Shown here: one piece after another, positions 5,901-14,044 of the stretch | How positions within the stretch are numbered: position 1 is the first letter of the stretch | Layout of the letters: every line of letters starts with the position of its first letter | Source: RGIG7213 sp045652135 | Lineage (GTDB): Bacteria > Bacillota > Clostridia > Oscillospirales > CAG-272 | Length of the DNA stretch: 16,345 nucleotides | Assembly (NCBI GenBank): GCA_045652135.1 | Contig: JAZRTS010000093.1 | Span: 1-16,345, forward strand | Reading direction: 5' to 3' | Translations under genes and position numbers: made by a program | The notes under the pieces: model-generated | Told to the model about the DNA's origin: nothing | Databases searched by the model: none | Seen by the model: only the letters and a program-made list of their open reading frames with translations

Positions 5901-7438
5901 TGCTTTCGGTAGTTTATACCGCAGGTCTTGCAGGTATTGACGGTTATATCGTTACGGTTGAATGTAACGCTGCCAATACGATACCGGGTTTTGAGATCGT
6001 CGGACTTCCCGATGCATCGATCAAGGAATCAAAGGAGAGAATAAAAGCTGCCGTTGCCAACAGCGGTATGCTTTTTCCCTCAATGCTTCTGACGGTGAAT
6101 CTTGCGCCCGCCGATAAGAAAAAGGAAGGTTCATCGTATGACCTTGCGATAGCCGTGTCAATACTTTCATCGTGCGGAGTGATACTGCCGACGGATATAC
6201 TTGAAAAATGCTGTTTTGTCGGTGAGCTTTCGCTGTCGGGCGATATTCGCCCTGTGCGAGGGGTTCTTCCCATGTGCGTTGCCGCAAAGGCGGCGGGAAA
6301 AACGGAGATATTCGTTCCTTTTGACAATGCGCCCGAGGCGGCTGTTGTTGACGGTGTTAATATCTATGCGGTAAAATCATTGCGTGATCTTATAGTGCAT
6401 CTGAATACGGATGACAAGATAAAGCCGGAAGTGTTTGACAAGGAAAAATTCGGAGAAGCATTTCTGACTTCAAGTGTTGATTTTTCCGATGTCAAGGGAC
6501 AGGAGAAGGCAAAGTGTGCGCTTGAGATAGCTGCGGTTGGCTCGCATAATGTTTTGCTTATAGGTCCTCCTGGATCGGGTAAAAGTATGCTTGCCAAAAG
6601 ATTGCCGACAATAATGCCTGAGCTTTCGTTTGACGAAGCTATAGAAACAACGAAAATACACTCGATATCGGGAATTTTGCCTGCGGGTGTGTCACTTATA
6701 ACACAAAGACCGTTCCGTTCTCCCCACCATACAATGTCAAGTGTAGGACTTTCGGGCGGCGGACATATTCCGATGCCGGGTGAAATATCGCTTGCCGATA
6801 ACGGAGTGCTGTTTTTAGACGAGCTTCCCGAATTCAGACGTGAAGCACTTGAAGTTTTGCGTCAGCCGCTTGAGGATGGGCGTGTGACGATAGCACGTGT
6901 AAACGGTAAGCTTACTTATCCGTGCAAGTTTATGCTTGTATGCGCTATGAACCCGTGTAAATGCGGATATTTCGGTTCACGTACAAGAAGATGTACGTGC
7001 GGACCCGGTGAAATCAAAAAGTATCTTGCGAAAATATCAGGACCTTTGCTTGACAGAATAGACATTCAGGTCGAAATGCCCGAGGTAAGATATGATGAGC
7101 TTTCCTCACGTTCAAGCGGAGAATCCTCCGCCGTTATACGAGAACGAGTCAGGGCGGCACGTGAGTTTGCAAAGGAAAGAAACGATGCGTTCGGTATACA
7201 CTCAAACGCACAGATGACGTCAACGCAGATACGCAAGTGCTGTACACTTAACGACGGAGCGAAAAAGCTTCTTAAAGATGCCTTTGATAAAATGGGACTT
7301 TCTGCAAGAGGATATGACAGGATACAGCGTGTGGCAAGAAGCGTTGCGGATATCGATAAAAGCGAGATAATAACGGAATATCATATGGCTGTGGCTATAA
7401 ATATGCGTTCGCTTGACCGCAAATACTGGCACAGTTGA
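5900..7438 (+). CDS. comM: YifB/ComM family Mg-chelatase-like AAA+ ATPase
   Basis: ComM-family proteins are hexameric AAA+ helicases; in Vibrio and Haemophilus ComM drives branch migration during integration of transforming DNA, but the role in Clostridia is unproven. The product is 512 aa, full length. Seen: an N-terminal Lon-protease-like (ChlI) domain starting LSVVYTAGLAGIDGYIV and containing SSYDLAIAVSIL; Walker A GPPGSGKS at residues 222-229; Walker B VLFLDELPEF from 303; the cysteine-rich CKCGYFGS and CTCGPGE insert typical of the family; and a C-terminal helical lid with ARGYDRIQRVARSVADI. The ATG overlaps the proS stop by one base, with GGGGTAAGG as a loose upstream ribosome signal. 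Identity as a YifB/ComM homologue is secure; the competence role is only inferred from distant relatives. Confidence 0.93.
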   Translation: MLSVVYTAGLAGIDGYIVTVECNAANTIPGFEIVGLPDASIKESKERIKAAVANSGMLFPSMLLTVNLAPADKKKEGSSYDLAIAVSILSSCGVILPTDILEKCCFVGELSLSGDIRPVRGVLPMCVAAKAAGKTEIFVPFDNAPEAAVVDGVNIYAVKSLRDLIVHLNTDDKIKPEVFDKEKFGEAFLTSSVDFSDVKGQEKAKCALEIAAVGSHNVLLIGPPGSGKSMLAKRLPTIMPELSFDEAIETTKIHSISGILPAGVSLITQRPFRSPHHTMSSVGLSGGGHIPMPGEISLADNGVLFLDELPEFRREALEVLRQPLEDGRVTIARVNGKLTYPCKFMLVCAMNPCKCGYFGSRTRRCTCGPGEIKKYLAKISGPLLDRIDIQVEMPEVRYDELSSRSSGESSAVIRERVRAAREFAKERNDAFGIHSNAQMTSTQIRKCCTLNDGAKKLLKDAFDKMGLSARGYDRIQRVARSVADIDKSEIITEYHMAVAINMRSLDRKYWHS

Positions 7439-7467
7439 TATTAAATAAAAGGGTAGGAGATGTTAAA

Positions 7468-8007
7468 ATGAAGGAACTTAAGGGAACAAGAACAGAAGCT
7501 AATCTTCACGCAGCTTTTGCAGGCGAAAGTATGGCGAGAAACAAGTACACATACTTTGCATCTGCAGCTAAAAAAGAGGGATATGAGCAGATAGCGGCAA
7601 TATTCCAGGAAACAGCCGACAACGAAAAAGAACACGCAAAAATGTGGTACAAGCTTCTCAATGGCGGTGTTGGTAAGACAGCAGACAACCTTTTTGATGC
7701 AGCTGAAGGCGAAAAATACGAATGGGTTGAAATGTACGCTGAATTTGCAAAGCAGGCAAGAGAAGAAGGCTTTGATTATATAGCAAATCTCTTTGAGGGT
7801 GTTGCAAAGGTTGAAAAGGAGCACGAGGAAAGATACCGCAAGCTTCTTGAAAACGTAAAGGACGGAAAGGTATTCATCAAGGAAGATGTTGTTATATGGA
7901 AGTGCCGTAACTGCGGACACATCCACGTTGGCAAGGAAGCTCCCGAGGTTTGCCCCGTTTGCGCACATCCCAAGGCATATTTTGAAATAAAGAGCGAAAA
8001 TTATTAA
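7468..8007 (+). CDS. rbr: Rubrerythrin
   Basis: Cytosolic non-haem iron peroxidase that reduces hydrogen peroxide in anaerobes, taking electrons via rubredoxin or NADH-linked partners. The product is 179 aa, the usual length. Seen: a four-helix ferritin-like diiron domain with ligands E20, E53-x-x-H56, E85-x-x-E88 and E116-x-x-H119, then a C-terminal rubredoxin-like iron site with C146-x-x-C149 and a second CPVC pair. The ATG at 7468 is chosen because AGGAG (7455-7459) lies eight bases upstream; an in-frame TTG at 7435 overlaps the comM stop and has no RBS. It is 29 bases after comM and may share its transcript, but a perfect terminator follows, so rbr closes this unit. No PerR-type operator was recognised. 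Confidence 0.96.
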   Translation: MKELKGTRTEANLHAAFAGESMARNKYTYFASAAKKEGYEQIAAIFQETADNEKEHAKMWYKLLNGGVGKTADNLFDAAEGEKYEWVEMYAEFAKQAREEGFDYIANLFEGVAKVEKEHEERYRKLLENVKDGKVFIKEDVVIWKCRNCGHIHVGKEAPEVCPVCAHPKAYFEIKSENY

Positions 8008-8012
8008 TAAAT

Positions 8013-8040
8013 AAAAAAACGGTCGTAAGACCGTTTTTTT
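8013..8040 (+). terminator. Terminator of rubrerythrin
   Basis: Stem AAAAAAACGGTC (8013-8024), loop GTAA, complementary arm GACCG followed by seven Ts (8029-8040). It begins five bases after the stop codon. Confidence 0.93.
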
Positions 8041-8063
8041 GTTGTATATAAACTCAATCGATG

Positions 8064-8140
8064 GATTTCCGCAGGAAATCAGCGCCATCGCCTGCGGTCA
8101 GTTGACTTCGTCAACTGCGAGGGGACAGGCAAGGCGCTGA
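8064..8140. repeat. Compound palindromic element beside the EcsC-family gene
   Basis: Two joined structures. A small hairpin GATTTCC/GGAAATC (8064-8070, 8074-8080) is followed by a long interrupted stem: TCAGCGCC (8079-8086) with GGCGCTGA (8133-8140), then GCCTG (8090-8094) with CAGGC (8126-8130), then a perfect 8-bp hairpin CAGTTGAC/GTCAACTG (8099-8106, 8110-8117). There is no T-run, so it is not a normal terminator. It ends two bases from the stop codon of the minus-strand gene. It shares the string ATCGCCTGCGG with the repeat at 2410-2420, so the two families may be related. Confidence 0.75.
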
Positions 8141-8142
8141 CG

Positions 8143-8889
8143 TTAAATTGTATTTGGTATATCGCTGTTTTCGATTGCTTCAAAATCAGATTTATCTATA
8201 TCGATTACCTCTGTATCTGTTTTTTGGTCGTATTTATCAGGTGTAGAAAAATCATGCAATATAAACATTTTATATGCTCTATCTGCGATTATTCTTGTTT
8301 CCGCAAAATCAAATCCGCCGCTGATTACACCACCAAGAACTGGTATGGCTTTGCCTATATTTATAATTCCTTTTGTTCCGAATTTTGTTACAAGTCGGAA
8401 TCCTACTTTTTGATTAATTTTTGTTAATACTTTTCCGGGGATTTTTTTGACCATTGAAGTTGCAAGCTTTGTTCCTAATTTAACGCCTACTTGTTTTACG
8501 ATATTATCAAGAGAAATGCCAGCCAGACAAGCATACACCAAAGTTTGTACTTGATCACATTCCGTATCATATCCGCCCATATAAGCAAGGCAAGATATCA
8601 TTCTTATCTGAACGTATAAAACACTACCTATGTTAGCAGGAATTGATACGGGCAATGTTATGAGTCCGCCTAATCCTGTTATGAATCCCGATGTTGTGCA
8701 TTTTGCGAGCTGATAATTGATAAATGATTTTGCTGCTGTTGCTGTATCTTCGTTTTTAGAAAGATAATCTTCGGCGAGTTTGCTTATTGACGGACTAACT
8801 TTGGGTATGCCGTCGATGGAATTATCGTAAAGCTTTTCTAAAAGCTTCATCATATCTTCTTGTGTTATTTGTAATCTCCTTTCGGACAT
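8143..8889 (-). CDS. EcsC family protein
   Basis: EcsC-family proteins are named after the third gene of the Bacillus ecs ABC-transporter operon; their biochemical role is not known. The product is 248 aa. Seen: a helical N-terminal segment, then the family's most conserved glycine-rich block at residues 67-107 (TGLGGLITLPVSIPANIG, then VQIRMI and AYMGGYD), and a second conserved block AIPVLGGVISGGFDF near residue 185. The C-terminal ~30 residues are acidic and look disordered. No ecsA or ecsB neighbours are present; the gene stands alone, convergent with rubrerythrin and divergent from the MATE gene. AAAGGAG lies eight bases before the ATG. Two hand-counted lines (8401-8520) give 38 G/C in 120 (32%), lower than the plus-strand core genes, which may mean later acquisition. 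Confidence 0.85.
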   Translation of the reverse strand: MSERRLQITQEDMMKLLEKLYDNSIDGIPKVSPSISKLAEDYLSKNEDTATAAKSFINYQLAKCTTSGFITGLGGLITLPVSIPANIGSVLYVQIRMISCLAYMGGYDTECDQVQTLVYACLAGISLDNIVKQVGVKLGTKLATSMVKKIPGKVLTKINQKVGFRLVTKFGTKGIINIGKAIPVLGGVISGGFDFAETRIIADRAYKMFILHDFSTPDKYDQKTDTEVIDIDKSDFEAIENSDIPNTI

Positions 8890-8966
8890 ACGTAATACTC
8901 CTTTTATAAGATATTGAGCTTGTACTTTTGACAGAAAATGTATTTTTTGCGAGGTTTATTATACAT

Positions 8967-8995
8967 ATTTTATCACACTTTTTTATCTTTTACAA
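8967..8995 (-). promoter_or_regulatory. Candidate promoter of the EcsC-family gene
   Basis: Minus strand: TTGTAA (8990-8995), 17-base spacer, TAAAAT (8967-8972), leaving a leader of about 70 bases. The rest of the 245-base gap between this gene and the MATE gene is AT-rich with no other recognised element. Confidence 0.5.
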
Positions 8996-9099
8996 GTGGA
9001 ATTTCCAACGGATATTTTTTGATATAGAAGCCGAAACTTTGCTTTATCACAAGTTCAAAAAATATTAATCGATAAAGTGTATAATATTCTGTTTTGATT

Positions 9100-9108
9100 T
9101 GGTATACT
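9100..9108 (+). promoter_or_regulatory. Possible extended -10 for the MATE gene
   Basis: TGGTATACT (9100-9108) fits an extended -10 and lies 26 bases before the ATG. No good -35 lies at the expected distance, so this is tentative. A second TATAAT at 9080-9085 also lacks a clear -35. Confidence 0.35.
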
Positions 9109-9134
9109 GTCGAAAGTTTGTATAGGAGTTTGGA

Positions 9135-10541
9135 ATGTTTAAACAGTTTAAAAACAAGTACATAGGCGACAGGCTTTTTTACAGAAATGTAATGCTTGTT
9201 GCAATACCAATAATGATACAAAATGGAATAACGAATTTCGTAAATATGCTTGACAACATAATGGTCGGCAGGCTTGGCAATGTGGAAATGACAGGTGTGT
9301 CAATCGTTAACCAGCTTATGTTTGTATTCAATCTTACGATATTCGGTGCTGTTGCCGGTGCAGGTATATTTACTGCGCAGTTTTTCGGAAAGAAAGACGA
9401 TAAGGGTATACGTGCGACGTTTCGATATAAGATAATAACATCGCTTCTGATAACGGCAATAGGAATAATCGTTATGCTGTTTTTCGGCGAAACGCTCATA
9501 AAACTTTATCTGACGGGCGAGGGAAGCGCCGAGGAGATTGCACAAAGCCTTGTTTTTGCAAAGCAGTATCTTAAAATAATGCTTATAGGTATTGTTCCGT
9601 TTGCACTTACACAGGCTTATTCGGGAACGCTCCGTGAAACGGGCGAAACGATGATGCCGATGAAAGCGGGGATCGTTTCCGTATGTGTCAACTTTATCCT
9701 CAATTTGCTTCTTATATTCGGCTATCTTGGTTTTCCGAGGCTCGGTGTTGCGGGCGCGGCACTTGCAACGGTAATAGCACGCTTTACAGAGCTTGCATTT
9801 ATTGCGTATGTGACACACAAGAACAGTGATAAATATAAATTCATTAATGGTGCTTACCGCAGTCTTAAAATACCGCGCAGACTTGCGTTTGAAATTACAA
9901 AAAAGTGTATTCCTCTTATGCTTAACGAAACTCTGTGGTCGGCAGGTATGGCGGTGCTTGTGCAGTGCTATTCGGTAAGAGGGTATTACGTTGTTTCGGC
10001 ACTTAACATAAACTCAACTGTCAGCAACGTATTCAACGTATCGTTTATTGCAATGGGAAGCGCTATTGCGATAATTATAGGTCAGCTTCTCGGCAGAGGA
10101 GATACGGAAGAAGCGGTGGCATCGGTACGTAAACTTACTGTGTTTTCCGTACTTCTTTGTTCCGCTGTCGGTGTCGTTATGGCGCTGTTCTCACCTCTTT
10201 TTCCGCTTATATATAAAACGAGCGACGATGTACGTACTCTTGCCGCACAGTTTATTATGTGTTCTGCCATATGTATGCCGATACATGCACTTGCGAATGC
10301 GTGCTATTTTACGCTCCGTTCAGGCGGTAAAACAATGATAACGGTTATTTTTGACAGCTGTTTTGTCTGGATAATATCCGTTCCTCTTGCGTTTTTCCTT
10401 AGCCGATATACATCGATTCCCGTAGTTCCGTTGTATTTTATCTGCACGGCAATAGATATAATCAAGTGCGCTATAGGACTTGTGATGATAAAAAAAGGAA
10501 TATGGATAAACAATATAGTTGACGGTCAAAAGGTTGAATGA
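9135..10541 (+). CDS. MATE family multidrug/metabolite efflux transporter
   Basis: MATE proteins export drugs, dyes or metabolites from the cytosol in exchange for Na+ or H+. At 468 aa with about 12 hydrophobic segments in two related halves the product is full length for the family. Seen: a first-half signature with PIMIQNGITNFVNMLDNIMVG near residues 25-46, a polar loop FGKKDDKG, the repeat-like TLRETGETMMPMKAG in mid-protein, and a second-half counterpart INSTVSNVFNVSFIAMG. The closest described groups are NorM/DinF-like clostridial MATEs; the substrate cannot be told from sequence. AGGAG lies six bases before the ATG. Transcribed alone, it ends in a terminator shared with the convergent SLH gene. 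No neighbouring regulator gene was seen. Confidence 0.93.
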   Translation: MFKQFKNKYIGDRLFYRNVMLVAIPIMIQNGITNFVNMLDNIMVGRLGNVEMTGVSIVNQLMFVFNLTIFGAVAGAGIFTAQFFGKKDDKGIRATFRYKIITSLLITAIGIIVMLFFGETLIKLYLTGEGSAEEIAQSLVFAKQYLKIMLIGIVPFALTQAYSGTLRETGETMMPMKAGIVSVCVNFILNLLLIFGYLGFPRLGVAGAALATVIARFTELAFIAYVTHKNSDKYKFINGAYRSLKIPRRLAFEITKKCIPLMLNETLWSAGMAVLVQCYSVRGYYVVSALNINSTVSNVFNVSFIAMGSAIAIIIGQLLGRGDTEEAVASVRKLTVFSVLLCSAVGVVMALFSPLFPLIYKTSDDVRTLAAQFIMCSAICMPIHALANACYFTLRSGGKTMITVIFDSCFVWIISVPLAFFLSRYTSIPVVPLYFICTAIDIIKCAIGLVMIKKGIWINNIVDGQKVE

Positions 10542-10587
10542 TAAATAAAAATGAGGTTGGGAGAACCAACCTCATATTTTTATTTAT
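10541..10587. terminator. Bidirectional terminator between MATE and SLH genes
   Basis: Core stem ATGAGGTTGG (10551-10560) / CCAACCTCAT (10566-10575) with a five-base loop, extended by ATAAATAAAA (10541-10550) pairing with TTTTATTTAT (10578-10587) across two unpaired bases. The A and T runs on either side suit both strands. It overlaps the last base of the MATE stop codon and the stop codon of the SLH gene. Confidence 0.85.
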
Positions 10588-11770
10588 TTTCGTATATCAT
10601 ATTCAGAAGCAAAGCTGCATTCTGACGTGTAAGTGCGCGTTCTTCTTTTCCGAAATTGCCTGTCTGAATAACGGTATTGTCAAGAAAAGAAAGCGCTTGG
10701 CCGACATCGTCGGGAGATATGATAGAAGAAATTATTTTTGAAGCATCGTATTCGTTTATCGGTTCGTTTGCGTTGAAAATATTTTCACCGTTTTCGGAAC
10801 AATCGATGCCGAGATTCATAGCTGTTATAACGTATCCCTTGGTGTAAGACGGTATATTTTCGTCGTCATCAAAGCCTGTGTTTGTCTGGGTGTAAATGTT
10901 GGGGCTGTAGCCTGCGCACTTCATCGCCATTACAAGAAAATCCCCTCTTTCAACAGCCTCTGTCGGTGAAAAATAAAGTCTGTCACCGATTTTTTCACCG
11001 ATCAGTATATTGTTTTCCGCAAGCACAAGGGAAGCATACTGTGCAGGATTTTCAGCCATATCGGCATATACCGTTTTGGATTTGTTTTTCGATGTTTTGA
11101 CGGTTACCGTTGAAATATCGCTTAAATTACCGTACTTGTCGGATACTCTGTAAGTGAAGCTGTCAGTACCTCTGAAATTTGAAGTGGGGGTGTATTTGAA
11201 AATTCCAAGCTCCTTGTTGGTCATTGTAATACGTCCGTTTTCAGGCTGTGAAACGATTATATATTCAAGCTCGTCACCGTCGATGTCACTACCCTTTAAA
11301 CGTGAAAAAACAGGAATGTCTTCAGCTGTATTTACCTTGAAGGATTCACCGACAGGGGCTGAATTTTCCTTGTCAATTACATATAAAAGACATTTTATCT
11401 CGCCCTCGTTTACAGTAAAATCAAATGTGCAGGACACGTTTGACACAGCAGGCTCAAAAGTGAGAAATTCAATTCCGTCAGCACTTATCACCTGCTTTGC
11501 AAAAGCATCAAGATTTCCGAATTTCAAACAGCCGTACTTTGTGTCGGGAAGCGAAGAGATCGTTATACTTCTGAGCTCATCTTCACCGAGAATATCGGTA
11601 AAATCAGATTTTGTAAAGCAGATTTTTTCGCCGTATGAGCAGGTTTTAATAACCTTTACATCCTTTTGTATTATGCTCATACCGGGTGAAAGAATACCGC
11701 CGTTTACTGATATTACAAGCGATATAAGAATTACAGTCAACGAGAAAACAAAAAAGATTTTTTTAAGCAT
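10580..11770 (-). CDS. Secreted protein with cadherin-like repeats and C-terminal SLH region
   Basis: A 396-aa cell-surface protein. Residues 1-24 form a signal peptide (MLKK, then a hydrophobic core). Residues ~38-133 and ~137-225 look like two beta-sandwich repeats of the cadherin-like/tandem-95 type: the second has DIDGDELEYIIVSQPENG, then FKYTPTSNFRGTDSFTYRVSD, a classic pattern for that family. Residues ~233-396 hold three S-layer-homology-like units (starting VYADMAENPAQYA, TGFDDDENIPSYT, and the shorter KEERALTRQNAALLL), which usually bind pyruvylated secondary cell-wall polymer. It probably anchors at the cell surface, possibly in adhesion or envelope structure. GGAG lies seven bases before the ATG. 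No clear sigma-A -35 was found upstream; TAAAAT at 11800-11805 could be a -10. It is divergent from the glycoside-hydrolase operon and convergent with the MATE gene. Confidence 0.85.
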   Translation of the reverse strand: MLKKIFFVFSLTVILISLVISVNGGILSPGMSIIQKDVKVIKTCSYGEKICFTKSDFTDILGEDELRSITISSLPDTKYGCLKFGNLDAFAKQVISADGIEFLTFEPAVSNVSCTFDFTVNEGEIKCLLYVIDKENSAPVGESFKVNTAEDIPVFSRLKGSDIDGDELEYIIVSQPENGRITMTNKELGIFKYTPTSNFRGTDSFTYRVSDKYGNLSDISTVTVKTSKNKSKTVYADMAENPAQYASLVLAENNILIGEKIGDRLYFSPTEAVERGDFLVMAMKCAGYSPNIYTQTNTGFDDDENIPSYTKGYVITAMNLGIDCSENGENIFNANEPINEYDASKIISSIISPDDVGQALSFLDNTVIQTGNFGKEERALTRQNAALLLNMIYENK

Positions 11771-11877
11771 AGCACTACTCCATTCATTTTTATGGTACTA
11801 TTTTATCCCTTCGTTTTCTCTCTATTCGGAAATGCTTGTTTGTTGACAATTATTTAATATTATTTCGTTTTTTAATA

Positions 11878-11906
11878 TTGACACAGACATTTAATTTTGG
11901 TAAAAT
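11878..11906 (+). promoter_or_regulatory. Promoter of the glycoside hydrolase operon
   Basis: TTGACA (11878-11883), exactly 17 bases, TAAAAT (11901-11906) preceded by TGG (extended -10). A second, unpaired TTGACA occurs at 11843-11848. Predicted transcription begins near 11913, so the leader is under 45 bases. No operator or riboswitch is evident. Confidence 0.82.
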
Positions 11907-11951
11907 TAAGTGATTATATGAAAAGAGGTGTTTTTTACGTCAAATAATATA

Positions 11952-14018
11952 ATGAAACTTTCATCCGTTGACTTCGGTGACGGTATGATATCGTGTGAAG
12001 TAGATTATTCTGTAGGTGAATATCCCGCAAGTATGCTTATCAGAAAAGATAAGGAAGACGGAGAAGCGCTTGCAAAAGCGACACTTCAGCTTTATCGGGG
12101 TAATGATACCGTAAGCTTTGAAATACAGCCGACAAGCGGTATTCACGATATATATGTCGAGGTCGATCAGAACGCTGAAATACACGACATTCGTTTTTTG
12201 AAGACCTCACCGTATGATAATAAGGACTATGTTCCCGCAAAAAAGATATCGCCAAACGGCTTTGGTTTTGACGGCTGGGAAGCTGTTGATATGCTCGGAC
12301 GAAAGGTTTTGTCAAGTGAGGATGTCGGTGCTAAAAACGGAAAAAAGGTCGGACTTTTCTACTGGACATGGCACGAAAGGGCAACGGGCGCACCTGCTAT
12401 AAACCTCGTTGAAACATTCAGAAAATATCCCGATGCGGAATATAACGAAAATCATCCCGTATGGCAGGGCAAAAACGGATGTTGCCATTGGAATGAGCCG
12501 TTGTTCGGCTTCTACCGCAACTCCGATACGTACGTTTTAAGGCGTCACGCAGTAATGCTTGCCGCCGCAGGTGTTGACTTTATCGTGTTTGACTGCACAA
12601 ACGGCGCATTTCTTTGGAAGAGCGCATACATGCCTCTGTTTGAGGAATGGAAAAGATGCCTTGATGACGGAATAAATGTTCCTAAGATTGCATTTATGCT
12701 TAACTTCTATCCGGGTGAACCGTCAGAAAGGATGTTAAGACATCTGTATACTGATATGTACAAGCTCGGAAAATATAAGGACCTTTGGTTTATGCACGAG
12801 GGCAAGCCCCTTGTTATCGGCTTCAAGGAAGCACTTCCCGAGGTGGGTGTATCGGAAAAGGATACGGAGCTTCTGAACGAAATGCGAGAGTTCTTTACGT
12901 TCCGTCCTCCGCAGCCGCTTTATCAGACAAATGCCGATTCATATCACCATAAGGACCATTGGGGCTGGCTTGAAATATTCCCCCAGAAGAAGTACCGTGA
13001 GCGTCCCGACGGAAGCTGTGAAATGGTAACTGTCGGTGTTGCACAGAATGCAAACAAAAACAGAATATGCACGTTCTTCAACGATGAGGGTACGTTCGGA
13101 AGAAGCTATACGCATAAATACGGTCACTCAAAGGTGACAGCTGATTCGTATAAATACGGATATAATTTCCAAGAGCAGTGGGACAGAGCCATTGATCTTT
13201 CGCCCGATATGGTATTCGTAACGGGCTGGAATGAATGGACTGTTCAGAAATCGAAAGGCGCACCGTGGGTGCTTGACGAAAACTCAACGAAGATAGCGTT
13301 TGTTGACCAGTTCGATTATGAACACAGCCGTGATATTGAACCCGACTGTGACGGTTATCTTGACACGTATTATTTACAGCTTACTTCAAATATCCGCCGC
13401 TTCAAGGGTGCGTATCAGTCGGAAAAAGCCTCTGCTGAAAAGCACATTGATGTAAAAGGCGATTTTGCGCAGTGGCGTGATGTAACACCTTACTATAAGA
13501 ACCCTAAGGGACTTGCGGCTGTGCGTGACTGCGAAGGCTTCAAAGGAAGCTTTTACAGAAACGAAAGCGGAAGAAATGAAATAATCGGTGCAAAGGTGGC
13601 ACGCGACGAAAAGAATATTTATTTCTACGCTGAATGTACAAATGATATAACAAAGCCCGACGGTGACGGTTGGATGACGTTGTTCTTAAATGTAAACGGA
13701 AGCAAGGGTGCTTCGTGGAACGGATACGATTTTGCCATCAACAGACTTTCACCGAAATTAGGCAAGGCATCTGTTGAAAAATATTCACCCACAAATGATC
13801 CCGAATCGTTTACTTGGGAAAAGATAGGTGATTGCCGTATAACGGTAAGAAAAAATAAGCTTATGCTTGCAATGCCGAGAGAGCTTATAGGCTGTGAGGG
13901 CAGATTTGATATTCAGTTCAAGTGGAGCGACAATATGCAAAAGCACACCGTTATGGACTTTTACGTGAACGGTTCCTCAGCTCCGTTTGGCAGATTTAAT
14001 TACAGATACAAAATTTAA
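11952..14018 (+). CDS. Putative glycoside hydrolase: GH99/GH71-like barrel with C-terminal CBM9-like domain
   Basis: Residue numbers here count from an in-frame GTG at 11928; subtract eight for the ATG at 11952. Residues ~1-110 form a beta-rich domain. From ~138 a TIM-barrel-like domain begins (VGLFYWTWHERATG at 141), with VDFIVFDCTNG (D222) and ending near TGWNEWTVQ (433-437, E436), the GWNEW element being typical of GH99/WbsX-like barrels. Residues ~505-696 resemble a CBM9/DOMON-like sugar-binding sandwich (VKGDFAQWRDV, then KNIYFYAECTND and WMTLFLNVNGS). The exact GH family and substrate are not known to me. There is no signal peptide, so it would be cytosolic unless another export route exists. 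ATG 11952 is chosen although its only SD-like sequence, AAAAGAGGTG, is 21 bases away; GTG 11928 lies inside that SD and is less likely. First gene of the operon, 26 bases before the next. Confidence 0.8.
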   Translation: MKLSSVDFGDGMISCEVDYSVGEYPASMLIRKDKEDGEALAKATLQLYRGNDTVSFEIQPTSGIHDIYVEVDQNAEIHDIRFLKTSPYDNKDYVPAKKISPNGFGFDGWEAVDMLGRKVLSSEDVGAKNGKKVGLFYWTWHERATGAPAINLVETFRKYPDAEYNENHPVWQGKNGCCHWNEPLFGFYRNSDTYVLRRHAVMLAAAGVDFIVFDCTNGAFLWKSAYMPLFEEWKRCLDDGINVPKIAFMLNFYPGEPSERMLRHLYTDMYKLGKYKDLWFMHEGKPLVIGFKEALPEVGVSEKDTELLNEMREFFTFRPPQPLYQTNADSYHHKDHWGWLEIFPQKKYRERPDGSCEMVTVGVAQNANKNRICTFFNDEGTFGRSYTHKYGHSKVTADSYKYGYNFQEQWDRAIDLSPDMVFVTGWNEWTVQKSKGAPWVLDENSTKIAFVDQFDYEHSRDIEPDCDGYLDTYYLQLTSNIRRFKGAYQSEKASAEKHIDVKGDFAQWRDVTPYYKNPKGLAAVRDCEGFKGSFYRNESGRNEIIGAKVARDEKNIYFYAECTNDITKPDGDGWMTLFLNVNGSKGASWNGYDFAINRLSPKLGKASVEKYSPTNDPESFTWEKIGDCRITVRKNKLMLAMPRELIGCEGRFDIQFKWSDNMQKHTVMDFYVNGSSAPFGRFNYRYKI

Positions 14019-14044
14019 GTTTATAAATTGAAAGGAAAATAAAA

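Noticed and set aside
7435..7467. Longer rubrerythrin starting at TTG 7435
   Set aside because: The start overlaps the comM stop and has no RBS; the ATG at 7468 has AGGAG at good spacing and gives the standard rubrerythrin N-terminus.
8064..8140. Ordinary terminator of the EcsC-family gene
   Set aside because: There is no T-run after the stem on the minus strand and the stem is interrupted by internal loops.
11918..11947. Real nine-codon leader-peptide gene
   Set aside because: It has no RBS and would start about five bases from the predicted transcript start; it is kept only as one possible explanation in the start-codon finding.
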